Origin: Labedella phragmitis
GTDB lineage: Bacteria; Actinomycetota; Actinomycetes; Actinomycetales; Microbacteriaceae
Direction: 5' to 3'
DNA length: 64,000 nt
NCBI RefSeq assembly: GCF_004078635.1
Contig: NZ_RZNB01000005.1
Span: forward strand, 1 to 64,000
This document shows, piece after piece, positions 40,957 to 50,486 of the stretch. The stretch's first letter is position 1. Every line of letters begins with the position of its first letter. Both the position numbers and the translations under genes were made by a program. Under the pieces are notes generated by a model that saw nothing but the letters and a program-made list of their open reading frames with translations, was not told the origin of the DNA and made no database searches.

Positions 40957-41577
40957 ATGGCGATCGACCGGAAGAAGACGCTCGACGACTACCGCGCGCG
41001 ACGCGGCGAGTTCCGGGTCGTCGAGGTGCCGGCGCGCCGATACCTCATGGTCGACGGGCAGGGCGACCCCAACACCTCGCCGCTCTACGCCGATGCGATC
41101 GCCGCGCTTTTCCCTGTCGCCTACGCGCTCAAGGCCGCGGTACGCCGGGAGGCCGGCGACGACTTCGTCGTCATGCCGCTCGAGGCCCTGTGGTGGTCGG
41201 ACGACATGAGCACCTTCACGACCCGGCGCGACAAGGCCCGCTGGCGGTGGACGGCGATGATCCTGGTGCCCGACGCCGTCACCGCCTCCCTGTTCTCCGA
41301 GGCGATCGAGGAGGTCGCCGCACGGAAGAAGCCCTCCCGCGTCCGCGACGTCCGCCTCGACGTCCTCGAGGAGGGGATGTGCCTCCAGACGCTCCACGTA
41401 GGTCCCTACGACGACGAGGCCGCCGTGCTCGCGCGACTCCACGAGCACGAGGTCCCCGAGCGGGGCCTCCGCCTCACCGGGAGGCACCACGAGATCTACG
41501 TGAGCGACGCGCGAAGAACGGCTGCCGAGAGGCTGCGGACGATCCTGCGGCAGCCGGTCGCCCTGGACGAGTCCTGA
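40957..41577 (+). CDS. GyrI-like small-molecule-binding domain protein
   Basis: 206 residues. KKTLDDYRARRGEFRVVEVP, RYLMVDGQGDPNT, VMPLEALWW and the strand LQTLHVGPYDDEAAVLARLH followed by GRHHEIYVSDARR fit the GyrI-like (SOUL/AraC effector-type) domain family with an N-terminal extension. Members bind small molecules or hydrolyse reactive ones; no specific role can be assigned. It ends at a hairpin shared with the convergent oxidase gene. Confidence 0.8.
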   Translation: MAIDRKKTLDDYRARRGEFRVVEVPARRYLMVDGQGDPNTSPLYADAIAALFPVAYALKAAVRREAGDDFVVMPLEALWWSDDMSTFTTRRDKARWRWTAMILVPDAVTASLFSEAIEEVAARKKPSRVRDVRLDVLEEGMCLQTLHVGPYDDEAAVLARLHEHEVPERGLRLTGRHHEIYVSDARRTAAERLRTILRQPVALDES

Positions 41578-41603
41578 TCCCGCCTCCGGTGCGAGAGGCG
41601 GGA
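41578..41603. terminator. hairpin between convergent genes
   Basis: TCCCGCCTC (41578-41586) and GAGGCGGGA (41595-41603) form a perfect 9-bp stem with an 8-nt loop, 1 bp after the stop of the GyrI-like gene and 31 bp before the end of the oxidase gene. There is no U-tract; likely bidirectional. Confidence 0.6.
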
Positions 41604-41634
41604 CCAGGAGCGAGTGGCCCGGAGGAGCGTCGGC

Positions 41635-42783
41635 TCACCCCACGGGGAAGGGGACCGCGCCCTCGACGGGCGCCGTGACGGTGAAGCGCCCGATGTCCTC
41701 CGTCGTCACGCCGTCGACGGCGAGTTCCGCGAGCACGCGGCCGATCGTCGGGGTGAACTTGAAGGCGTGGCCGGCACCGAGGGCGACGATGACGTCCGGG
41801 TGGTCGTCGAGAGGACCGATCACGAAGCGGCGGTTATCGGTGAGAGCGTATTGGCACGTGATGGTGCGGAGCGCCTCGCCGCTCGCCGGGATCGTGCCCG
41901 CCATGAAACTCGACAACTGGTCGATGAGAGCGGGCGACGGGACGAACGTGCGGTCCTCCGGCGCCATGACGTTGTCGGAGACGTCGCGAGCCGCCTTGAT
42001 CGTCGGTTCGCCGTAGGTGGGGAAGCCGTAGTAGCACTGCACGTCCTCCCATATCCACACGGGGAAACGGCTCCGATCGAACGTCGCCGGGTCCGCCGGG
42101 GTGAAGTAGGAGACCTGCTCCTGCATCACGACGAGCGGGATGGCCGCTCCGAGCGGTTCGAGGAGGCGGTTCGTCCACGCGTCCGTCGCGAGCACGACCT
42201 TGCGGGCGCGCACGTCGCCGCGGGAGGTGCGGACGACGACCCCGTCGGCATCCGGTTCGATACGGTCGACGGCAGTCCGGTCGCGGAGTTCCGCTCCCGC
42301 AGTGCGGGCGTGCATCTGCAGCGTCGCGACGGTGCGGGAGGCATGGGCGATCCCGGAGTCGGCCGTGTAGATGGCGCGGACGTTGGCGGGAATCGTGAAC
42401 TGCGGGAAGCGCGCGTGCACGCTCTCGTTGTCGAGCATCTCGAACGGCACGCCCGTCGCGGTGAGGCTCTCGACGAAGTCGTCGATCGAGTGCGGCCCGT
42501 CGTCGGGGAAGAAGACGATTCCGCCGGTGATGTCGACGAGTCGTTCGCCCGTCACGGCCTCGAGGTCGGCCCAGTCGCGGTACGCGGACTGTGCCAGGCG
42601 GACGTATTCGCGTGCGCCGTACGAGGTGCGGACGATGCGGGAGGTGTCGTGCGACGCTCCCCGCACGTGACCGAGATCGAACTGTTCGAAGGCCACCACC
42701 GTCACCCCCTTCCGCGCGAGGTGGTAGGCGGCGGCGCTTCCGAGAGCGCCGAGTCCGACGACGGCGACGTCGAATGTCTCCAT
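41635..42783 (-). CDS. solA: FAD-dependent oxidase, monomeric sarcosine / N-methyltryptophan oxidase family
   Basis: 382 residues. The FAD dinucleotide fold is VVGLGALGSAAAYHLARKG with FEQFDLGHVRGASHDTSRIV. The C-terminal TCQYALTDNRRFVIGPL carries the Cys that binds FAD covalently in monomeric sarcosine oxidase and SolA, and GAGHAFKFTPTIGRVLAELA is conserved. Such enzymes oxidise N-methyl amino acids, releasing formaldehyde and peroxide. AAGGA precedes the ATG at 42783. The amino-acid ABC genes lie directly upstream on the same strand, suggesting it degrades the imported substrate. Confidence 0.85.
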   Translation of the reverse strand: METFDVAVVGLGALGSAAAYHLARKGVTVVAFEQFDLGHVRGASHDTSRIVRTSYGAREYVRLAQSAYRDWADLEAVTGERLVDITGGIVFFPDDGPHSIDDFVESLTATGVPFEMLDNESVHARFPQFTIPANVRAIYTADSGIAHASRTVATLQMHARTAGAELRDRTAVDRIEPDADGVVVRTSRGDVRARKVVLATDAWTNRLLEPLGAAIPLVVMQEQVSYFTPADPATFDRSRFPVWIWEDVQCYYGFPTYGEPTIKAARDVSDNVMAPEDRTFVPSPALIDQLSSFMAGTIPASGEALRTITCQYALTDNRRFVIGPLDDHPDVIVALGAGHAFKFTPTIGRVLAELAVDGVTTEDIGRFTVTAPVEGAVPFPVG

Positions 42784-42842
42784 GTGGTGCGTGTCCTTCA
42801 TTCGTGGGGGTGGGCAAGAGGGGGTGAGGGGGAGGGGATCGG

Positions 42843-43631
42843 TCACAGCACCTTCGCGAGGAACGAGCGGGTGCGCTCGTGCTGCGGAGCACGGAGGACC
42901 TGCTCGGGCGGCCCGCTCTCGACGACGACGCCGCCGTCCATGAACGTCACGGTGTCCGCGACCTCCCGGGCGAAGCCGATCTCGTGCGTCACGACGATCA
43001 TCGTCATGCCGTCGGCGGCGAGCCCACGCATGACGTCGAGCACCTCGCCGACGAGTTCCGGGTCGAGAGCGGACGTGGGCTCGTCGAACAGCATGAGCTT
43101 CGGGCGCATGGTGAGGGCACGGGCGATCGCGACGCGTTGCTGCTGGCCGCCCGAGAGCGAGCGCGGGTAGGCGTCCGCCTTGTCGGCGAGGCCGACGACG
43201 TCGAGGAGTGCCCTGGCGCGTTCGCGAGCGCTCTTGACGCTCTCGCGCCGCACCTGCACGGGCGCTTCGACGAGGTTCTCGAGCACGGTCATGTGGGGGA
43301 AGAGGTTGAACTGCTGGAAGACCATGCCGATCTCGCTGCGCCGTGTCGCGATCTCGGCGTCGCGCAGTTCGTGCAGTCGGTCGCCCTGGCGCCGGTAGCC
43401 CACGAGCTCGCCCCCGACGCTGATGGTCCCGGCGTCGATCTTCTCGAGGTGGTTGATGCAGCGGAGGAAGGTGCTCTTGCCCGATCCCGACGGCCCGAGC
43501 AGGCACATGACCTCACCCGTCCGCACGGTCATGTCGATGCCGCGTACGACGAGGTTGCTCCCGTAGCGCTTGTGCACGCCTTTCGCCTCGACGAGCACGG
43601 GGGCTGCTCCCGTCGTCGCGTCGTCCGTCAT
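42843..43631 (-). CDS. polar amino acid ABC transporter, ATP-binding protein
   Basis: 262 residues. Walker [11 protein letters not shown]-loop [15 protein letters not shown], signature [15 protein letters not shown], Walker [15 protein letters not shown] and the switch His in [14 protein letters not shown] are all intact and of the GlnQ/HisP class. It starts 4 bp inside the permease stop. It powers import with the permease and binding protein upstream. Confidence 0.95.
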   Translation of the reverse strand: MTDDATTGAAPVLVEAKGVHKRYGSNLVVRGIDMTVRTGEVMCLLGPSGSGKSTFLRCINHLEKIDAGTISVGGELVGYRRQGDRLHELRDAEIATRRSEIGMVFQQFNLFPHMTVLENLVEAPVQVRRESVKSARERARALLDVVGLADKADAYPRSLSGGQQQRVAIARALTMRPKLMLFDEPTSALDPELVGEVLDVMRGLAADGMTMIVVTHEIGFAREVADTVTFMDGGVVVESGPPEQVLRAPQHERTRSFLAKVL

Positions 43632-44632
43632 GAGCGCGTCCCTTCGTCTTGAACGTCGGTGGTCGCCGGTCTCCGGACCGCTGCATGCCGCGGGACGAGA
43701 CCGTGCACGATGGTTCCGAGCAGCGACCGCTCGGGCCGGCGGGAGTCGCCGCGCGTGAAGTGCCGCTCGAGGTAGTACTGCCCCATGCTCAAGACCGTCG
43801 TCACGACGAGGTACCAGAGGCTCACGGTGATGAGCAGCGGGATCACCTGGTACGTGCGCGAGTAGATCGCCTGGGCCTGCCAGAGCAGTTCGGGGATCGC
43901 GATGACACTCACGAGCGAGGTCGTCTTGAGCATCGAGATCGTCTCATTGCCCGTCGGGGGGATGATGACGCGCATCGCTTGCGGCAGGACGATGCGGCGG
44001 AACGTCTGCGACTTCCGCATCCCGAGCGCGTGCGACGCGTCGGTCTGTCCCGAATCGACCGATTGCAGACCGGCCCTCACGATCTCGGACATGTATGCGC
44101 CCTCGTTGAGCCCGAGTCCGAGGACGGCTGCGAGGAACGGGGTGATGAGCACGTTGGTGCTCTCCGAGAAGAGCGTCGGCCCGAACGGGACGCCGAGCGA
44201 GATCACCGGGTAGAGGGCCGCGAGGTTGAACCAGAAGATGAGCTGCACGAGCAGGGGTGTTCCGCGGAAGAACGCGATGTAGACGGACGCGGCTGCGGCG
44301 ACGACGAGGTTGCGGGACTCGCGGGCGAGCGCCATCACGATGCCGATGACCACGCCGACGACCATCGCGACGACCGTGAGCCACAGGGTGGTCCCGAGGC
44401 CCTCGACGATCTGGGCGTTGAACAGGTAGCTGAAGACGAGGCTCCACTGATACCGCGGATTCGTGATGAGCGACGTCACGACGAGGCCGGCGACGACGAG
44501 CACGACGATCGTTGCGAGCCATTGGCCGTAGCGGCGGACGGGGACGACGCGCACGGCGTCCCCGTCGATCCCCCGATCCTCCGTCATCGTCGTCCCGCCC
44601 CCGTCCACGTCGGTTCCGCTGCGAGACGTCAT
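43628..44632 (-). CDS. polar amino acid ABC transporter, permease
   Basis: 334 residues. Five or six membrane helices, with [37 protein letters not shown] and the EAA loop [20 protein letters not shown] / [19 protein letters not shown], typical of the HisM/GlnP group. The ATG at 44632 overlaps the binding-protein stop (ATGA); a start at 44587 would also work. The C-terminal tail is longer than usual. Confidence 0.93.
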   Translation of the reverse strand: MTSRSGTDVDGGGTTMTEDRGIDGDAVRVVPVRRYGQWLATIVVLVVAGLVVTSLITNPRYQWSLVFSYLFNAQIVEGLGTTLWLTVVAMVVGVVIGIVMALARESRNLVVAAAASVYIAFFRGTPLLVQLIFWFNLAALYPVISLGVPFGPTLFSESTNVLITPFLAAVLGLGLNEGAYMSEIVRAGLQSVDSGQTDASHALGMRKSQTFRRIVLPQAMRVIIPPTGNETISMLKTTSLVSVIAIPELLWQAQAIYSRTYQVIPLLITVSLWYLVVTTVLSMGQYYLERHFTRGDSRRPERSLLGTIVHGLVPRHAAVRRPATTDVQDEGTRS

Positions 44633-45615
44633 CAGGCGCCGGCGGTGAGGATCTCGGACGATTCGATCGCTCCGCTCGTCACGCCCCACTTCGAGAGGAT
44701 CTCCTCGTAGGTGCCGTCCTCGATGAGCACGTTGACGGCTGCCGCGATGGCCGGGGTCAGATCGGAGCCCTGCGGGAAGGTGAAGCCCCATGTGCTCGGG
44801 TCGTAGGTCTCCTCGAGCACCTCGAGGGCGCCGCCCGACCGCTCGGCGACGTAGGTGAGCGGGCCGTAGTCGGACATGCTCGCGTCGGCGCGCCCCGAGG
44901 TGAGCGCGAGAGTCGCGTCTGGCTGCGTCGGGAAGACCGAGACCTCGATCTCCTCGTCGCCTGCTTCCTCGCACGCCGCCTGGAACTCGGGCATGTAGTC
45001 GTCGGCGTAGACGGTGCCCTGCTGGACGGCGATGCGCCGTCCGCAGAGGGAGTCGAGGCCGATGTCCAAAGGGTTGCCGGTCGGGACGATGAGCGAGGTG
45101 CCGCCGGCGAAGTAGGTGACGTAGTCGACGACCGCGAGCCGCTCGTCGGTGACGCTCATCGCGCCGTTCGCCATGTCGACGCGTTCGGACTGGAGCGACG
45201 GGATCATTGCGTCGAACCCGACGTCCTCGTGCTCGACCGTCACGCCGAGCACGTCGCCGACGGCGAGGAGGAGCTCGATGTCGTTGCCGGTCAGGGTCGT
45301 GCCGTCGTCGGCCAGGAGGAAGTGCGGAGCGTAACCGGGACCACCGGCGGCATGGATGACGCCGGCCTCGGCGAAGTCGGCCGGGAGGAGATCCGCCGCC
45401 TCCTGATCGAACGTGCCCGCGATGAAGTCCGATCCGATCGTCTCGACGGGAGCGGGGTCGGAACCCGCGCCGGTTCCGCCGCTCGTGTCGGACGCGCACC
45501 CCGCGAGCAGGAGCCCGCTCGTGGCGATCGTGACGACGACAGCGATGCGTCGGCGGAACGGTCGCGGGGTCGTGAGCAAGAGCGACGGGCGTCGGTGTGG
45601 GGGGAGGGCGGTCAT
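44632..45615 (-). CDS. amino acid ABC transporter, substrate-binding lipoprotein
   Basis: 327 residues. Signal peptide with lipobox LLAGC (TSGLLLAGCASD), then a type-3 solute-binding fold: GNDIELLLAVGDVLGVTVEH, FDAMIPSLQSERVDMANGAM, SVTDERLAVVDYVTYF and RIAVQQGTVYADDYM. First gene of the ABC-oxidase operon, divergent from the double IclR-like regulator. The ligand is not readable; the adjacent oxidase suggests an N-methylated or amine-type amino acid. Confidence 0.93.
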   Translation of the reverse strand: MTALPPHRRPSLLLTTPRPFRRRIAVVVTIATSGLLLAGCASDTSGGTGAGSDPAPVETIGSDFIAGTFDQEAADLLPADFAEAGVIHAAGGPGYAPHFLLADDGTTLTGNDIELLLAVGDVLGVTVEHEDVGFDAMIPSLQSERVDMANGAMSVTDERLAVVDYVTYFAGGTSLIVPTGNPLDIGLDSLCGRRIAVQQGTVYADDYMPEFQAACEEAGDEEIEVSVFPTQPDATLALTSGRADASMSDYGPLTYVAERSGGALEVLEETYDPSTWGFTFPQGSDLTPAIAAAVNVLIEDGTYEEILSKWGVTSGAIESSEILTAGA

Positions 45616-45805
45616 GAGTGTCTCCTCGAGCGTGAAGGCAGGGCGGACGGGGGTGGGGCTCTGTCACTCCCCGGCGGCGGGTGGTCCGTTCGCGGGGTGC
45701 CGTCACTCTAGAGAGCGCGTGATGCCCGGCTGTTACAGTGCTTGCCGTGCGCAATCCCAGGCTGAGCGAATTGCGGTCCCTGCACTTCACGGCGGAAGCC
45801 GACCG

Positions 45806-47245
45806 GTGACGGCCCGTCTCGAGGCGGCGCTCCGTGCCGTGCGCGTCGTGGCCGAACGCACCGATCCGACGGCCGCCCTCGGCTCCGGTGCGATCGCCCG
45901 GGTGCTCGACATCTCGCCCAGCAGCGCCTCGAGGCTCTGCGCCGACCTCGTCGGCGTCGGGTTGCTCGATCACGGGAGCGCGTACGGCACCTTCCGCCTC
46001 GGGGGGACGGCGATGCGGCTCTCCGGGCGAGCCGCCGCTCCCTTCGCCCAAGCCGTCCGGTACGCGCTCACGATCGCCGCGCAGCTCACCGGCGAGACCG
46101 CGTGCCTCGCCGCCGGAGCGGGCGAGGAGCTGCACGTCGTCGCGACCGTCGGCTCGGAGTGGACGCTGCACGCGTCGGCGGACCTCGGCGAACGGATCTC
46201 CGGTGGCAGCGCGATCGCCCGCGCGGCCGGGGTGAGCGGTGCCGATCGCGGAGACGCCCCCGGTGGCGCAACGGGTCGGATCGTCGAGGGCACGAGCGGC
46301 AAGCGCATCGAGGTCGCCTCGGCGGTCCTCGGGCCCGACGGCGAGTGCATCGCCGTTGTCGCGGTGCGACTGCCCGTCAATCGCTCCCGTGGCGGCGTGC
46401 CGCGAGCGCGCCGCGCCGTGGAGGCCGCGCGACGTCGGATCGAGGCGGTGATCGCGGCCGAGGTCGAGATGACGGCCCCCCGGCCCCCCGAGCCCGCGGA
46501 GCCCGGCGGAACGCCCACGACGTCCGATCGCGCCGCCGCTCTCGAGGCGGCCGGACGGATCCTCGCGCACCTCGCGACGGCACCCGACTCGCTCGCGGGG
46601 ATCGCCCGCGCGACGGGACTGCGGCCGGACCGCGTCAGCCGACTCGTCGAGTCCTGCACCGTCGCCGGCATCGTCGCCGAGCGTCCCGAACGCGGCGTGT
46701 GGGAGATGAGCTGGGGCGTGCACGGCTGGCACCGTACGGCGACGGGGCCGACCCTCGTCACACGCGGCCGTGCGCTCGTCGCGGCCGCGGCAGCGGCGAC
46801 CGGCACCTACGGCTTCATCACGATCCTCAAGGGCATCCGCAGCTTCACGGTCGTCGAGGAGCTGGGGGATCCCGACGGCGGGCTCGTCATGATGCCGTGG
46901 CTCGGACGCCCCCACCCGATCATCGGCTCGGACGGTGGACCGACGCTCGTGATGGACTTCGCGCCGGACGATCTCGGGCGGCTGCTCGGGAAGCGGCATC
47001 CGCAGCTCGAGTTCGACGCGCTCATCGATCGCATCGACGTGGTCTCGCGCGACGGCGTCATCTCGATCGAATCGATCGAGGAGGCCGGGCTGCTCTCCGT
47101 GTCCGCCCCGATCCGGGATGCGAGCGGCCTCGTGGTCGGGGCGGCGTGCCTCACGGGCGGGGCCGATGCCGTCACGTCGAGACGAGCGGAGCTCGAAGAC
47201 GCGACGCGCGACCTCGCGCGCGACCTGACGGGGCTGCTCGTGTGA
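45806..47245 (+). CDS. tandem IclR-like transcriptional regulator
   Basis: 479 residues from the GTG at 45806 (GGCGGAAG upstream). It contains two consecutive IclR-like units. Unit 1: HTH GSGAIARVLDISPSSASRLC and an effector-type domain to about 215. Unit 2: HTH LAGIARATGLRPDRVSRLVE (about 265-285), then GTYGFITILKGIRSFTVVEE and GLLSVSAPIRDASGLVVGAA. IclR proteins normally have one unit of about 250 residues. It is divergent from the ABC-oxidase operon and probably regulates it. Confidence 0.8.
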   Translation: MTARLEAALRAVRVVAERTDPTAALGSGAIARVLDISPSSASRLCADLVGVGLLDHGSAYGTFRLGGTAMRLSGRAAAPFAQAVRYALTIAAQLTGETACLAAGAGEELHVVATVGSEWTLHASADLGERISGGSAIARAAGVSGADRGDAPGGATGRIVEGTSGKRIEVASAVLGPDGECIAVVAVRLPVNRSRGGVPRARRAVEAARRRIEAVIAAEVEMTAPRPPEPAEPGGTPTTSDRAAALEAAGRILAHLATAPDSLAGIARATGLRPDRVSRLVESCTVAGIVAERPERGVWEMSWGVHGWHRTATGPTLVTRGRALVAAAAAATGTYGFITILKGIRSFTVVEELGDPDGGLVMMPWLGRPHPIIGSDGGPTLVMDFAPDDLGRLLGKRHPQLEFDALIDRIDVVSRDGVISIESIEEAGLLSVSAPIRDASGLVVGAACLTGGADAVTSRRAELEDATRDLARDLTGLLV

Positions 47246-47361
47246 ACCGCCCGAACGGGCCGACGTGACCCAGGCCGCGCACGCACCTCGTCTACCTGAT
47301 CGTCACTCGTCTGCTCGCTGGACGGGGGCTGCGGTTCCGGTGATCGCTCGTTCCGTCGGGC

Positions 47362-48384
47362 TCAGCCGCGCGCCCAGTCGAGGAGGCGATCGGCCGGCCA
47401 CGTCGTGATGATGCGGTCCGCCGGGACGCCGTTGCGCTCGGCGCGCTCGGCCCCGTACGCCAGGTAGTCGAGCTGCCCGGGCGCGTGCGCGTCCGTGTCG
47501 ATGCTGAAGAGGCACCCGGCGTCGAGCGCGAGCCTCATGAGGTCGTCGGGCGGGTCCTGCCGTTCCGGCCGCGAGTTGATCTCGACGGCGACGTCGTTCT
47601 CGGCGCACGCCGCGAACACGGCCGCGGCGTCGAACTCGGACTGCGGCCGCGTTCCGCGCGATCCCTGCACGAGCCGACCCGTGCAGTGGCCGAGGACGTT
47701 CGTCCGGGGAGTGCGGATCGCCCCGAGCATGCGCTCGGTCATCGTCGCTCGATCCGAGCGCAGTTTCGAGTGCACGCTCGCGACGACGACGTCGAGCCGG
47801 TCGAGCATCTGGGGCGACTGGTCGAGCTCGCCCGACTCGAGGATGTCGACCTCGATACCCGTGAGGAGCCGGACGGGTCCGCCGGCCGCATTGATGTCGG
47901 CGACCACGGCGAGCTGCTCCGTCAATCGCTCGGCACTCAGTCCGTTCGCGATCGTGAGGTTGGGGGAGTGGTCGGTCAGAGCGAGGTACTCCCGGCCGAG
48001 CAGTTCCGCGCCGTGCAGCATCTGCTCGATCGTCGTGGACCCGTCCGACCACTCGCTGTGCGCGTGCAGGTCCCCGCGGAGTTGCGCGAGAAGCTCCGCT
48101 CCGCCCGTCGTGAGGGGGTCTGTGTTGCGCTCGCGCAGATCCGCGAGGTAGTCCGGCACCTGGCCGGAGACGGCCTGGGTGATGACTTCTGCCGTTCGTC
48201 CGCCGATGCCCTTCATGGACGTGAGCCGACCGCTTCGCGTCCGGTCGGCCAACTCCTCCGGTGAGAGCGGGGCGATGATCCTGGCGGCCTTCCGGAACGC
48301 GCCGACCTTGAACGACGGGGCGGAGGATCGCTCCAGCCAGAATCCGATCTCGTTGAGGGCGTCGACGGCGAGCATGCGCTCCAT
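47362..48384 (-). CDS. PHP-domain phosphoesterase with N-terminal helix-hairpin-helix
   Basis: 340 residues. Residues about 1-85 resemble the HhH part of PolX (FKVGAFRKAARIIAPLSPEE; MKGIGGRTAEVITQAVSG). The PHP domain follows: DLHAHSEWSDGSTTIEQM, LALTDHS, LTGIEVDI, VASVHSK, LGHCTGR, VEINSRP and DTDAHAPGQL, covering all metal-binding positions. This is the PolX architecture without the polymerase palm, common in actinobacteria; the substrate is unknown. A start at 48375 is also possible. Confidence 0.88.
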   Translation of the reverse strand: MERMLAVDALNEIGFWLERSSAPSFKVGAFRKAARIIAPLSPEELADRTRSGRLTSMKGIGGRTAEVITQAVSGQVPDYLADLRERNTDPLTTGGAELLAQLRGDLHAHSEWSDGSTTIEQMLHGAELLGREYLALTDHSPNLTIANGLSAERLTEQLAVVADINAAGGPVRLLTGIEVDILESGELDQSPQMLDRLDVVVASVHSKLRSDRATMTERMLGAIRTPRTNVLGHCTGRLVQGSRGTRPQSEFDAAAVFAACAENDVAVEINSRPERQDPPDDLMRLALDAGCLFSIDTDAHAPGQLDYLAYGAERAERNGVPADRIITTWPADRLLDWARG

Positions 48385-48530
48385 TGTGCCCTGTGCGACG
48401 TGCTCCGGATACCGGTTGCGGGGCCTGCGGAGACCGGCCGGGGACCGGTCGTGGACCGGTCTGACATCGGTCGGGAGGCGCGCCGACGAGCGTTCCGGGC
48501 GATGTCGGTGGTGCGATCTACCGTGGAGCC

Positions 48531-48710
48531 ATGGACATCAGGAATTGCCCCGAATGCGGCGACGACACGATGAACGCCGGTCTCGCCTCCTGGCCCGGTA
48601 TCGACGGCCCCGTCGACGTCACGCGCTGCGCGAGTGACGAGTGCGACTGGGTCACGATCGACTCCGACCTCGAGGTGCGGGTCGTCGACGCCCACGCCGT
48701 CGCTGCCTAG
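48531..48710 (+). CDS. small zinc-ribbon protein
   Basis: 59 residues, ATG at 48531 with GTGGAG 4 bp upstream. NCPECGDDTMN and RCASDECDWVTID supply C-x2-C and C-x4-C, a likely zinc ribbon. Acidic otherwise. No known function. It lies between the PHP gene (divergent) and the glutathione peroxidase gene (convergent) and is too short to be found by length-based gene calling. Confidence 0.7.
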   Translation: MDIRNCPECGDDTMNAGLASWPGIDGPVDVTRCASDECDWVTIDSDLEVRVVDAHAVAA

Positions 48711-48743
48711 CGGGCCGAGCCCCGCACACGACTCACGCCGGCG

Positions 48744-48818
48744 GTGTTCACGCCGGCCGTGTTCGCGCCAGCAGTGTTCACGCTGACCGTGTTCACGCCG
48801 GCAGTGTTCACGCAGGCA
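48744..48818. repeat. 15-bp tandem repeat at the 3' end of the glutathione peroxidase gene
   Basis: Five units of GTGTTCACGCCGGCA-type sequence start at 48744, 48759, 48774, 48789 and 48804, with a partial unit on either side. The last unit contains the stop codon of the peroxidase gene (TGA, minus strand, 48808-48810). Units differ by one to three bases. Unit length keeps the frame open; nothing suggests the repeat itself is coding. Confidence 0.9.
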
Positions 48819-49308
48819 GTGCCGCCTCGATCGCTGAGACGATCTCCGGCGCGTCGGGCTGCACGCTCGGACGGAAGCGATGCACGGTGCCGTCCGGGGT
48901 CACGAGGAACTTCTCGAAGTTCCACGCCACCCGGCCGGCCTTTCCGCTCGCGTCCGGCGTCTGCGTGAGCGCCGAGTAGAGAGGGTGCGCCGAGCGGCCG
49001 TTGACCTTCACCTTGTCGAACATCGGGAACGTCACACCCCACGTCGTGGAGCAGTACTCCTTGATCGCCTCGGTACCGGAGAGCTCCTGCAGGAACTGGT
49101 TGCTCGGGAAGCCGAGGACGGTGAAGCCGCGTTCCCCGTACGTCTTCTGCAGCTGCTCGAGTACCTCGTACTGCGGCGCGAGGCCGCAGCGCGATGCCAC
49201 GTTGACGATGAGTTTCACCGGTGCGTAGTCGGCGAGGGTCGTCGCGACCCCGTCGATCGTCGTCAACGGGATGTCGTCGAGCGAGGAGGGGGCGGAGTTC
49301 TCGGACAT
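48808..49308 (-). CDS. glutathione peroxidase family protein
   Basis: 166 residues, ATG at 49308 with GGAGG 5 bp upstream. VNVASRCGLAPQYEVLEQLQ holds the peroxidatic position (Cys in place of selenocysteine), FPSNQF the Gln, and WNFEKFLVTPDG the Trp-Asn of the catalytic tetrad. Actinobacteria lack glutathione, so the reductant is more likely thioredoxin or mycothiol-linked; that is inferred. It reduces peroxides in the cytoplasm. Confidence 0.93.
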   Translation of the reverse strand: MSENSAPSSLDDIPLTTIDGVATTLADYAPVKLIVNVASRCGLAPQYEVLEQLQKTYGERGFTVLGFPSNQFLQELSGTEAIKEYCSTTWGVTFPMFDKVKVNGRSAHPLYSALTQTPDASGKAGRVAWNFEKFLVTPDGTVHRFRPSVQPDAPEIVSAIEAALPA

Positions 49309-49399
49309 GGTGCCTCCGGTCGGGGATGATTCCAACGTATCCCTTTCCGGCTGCGCGCTGGCCGCGAGTCGCCTCGCCCCCTCGTCCGTCGACGACCGG

Positions 49400-50272
<873 letters not shown>

Positions 50273-50486
50273 GGGGTTCTCCTTCGTGTCGTGTCGTGAG
50301 CGACGATAGCCGTGGCGCTGCGCGGGGTCGGGGCCTTTACAGGTCGGCACCCGTGAGGCAAGGGGTCCGGCTCGACGCGCCACGGCTGGACGCCGGCGGG
50401 TGAAGCGGACCAGAGTAGGACGAGCGCGATCCGCCGTCGCCGGGCGCACGCCCGCCACGCCGCGCACCACCTCGGAAGGACAACGA

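Noticed and set aside
43628-46999. 1123-codon minus-strand frame
   Set aside because: Only the last 334 residues are the ABC permease; the rest is antisense of the IclR-like gene and a shifted frame of the binding-protein gene.
48744-48818. CRISPR-like array
   Set aside because: Units of 15 bp are contiguous, without spacers, and no cas gene is near. The 16-bp array at 62451 and the 33-bp array at 810 fail for the same reason.
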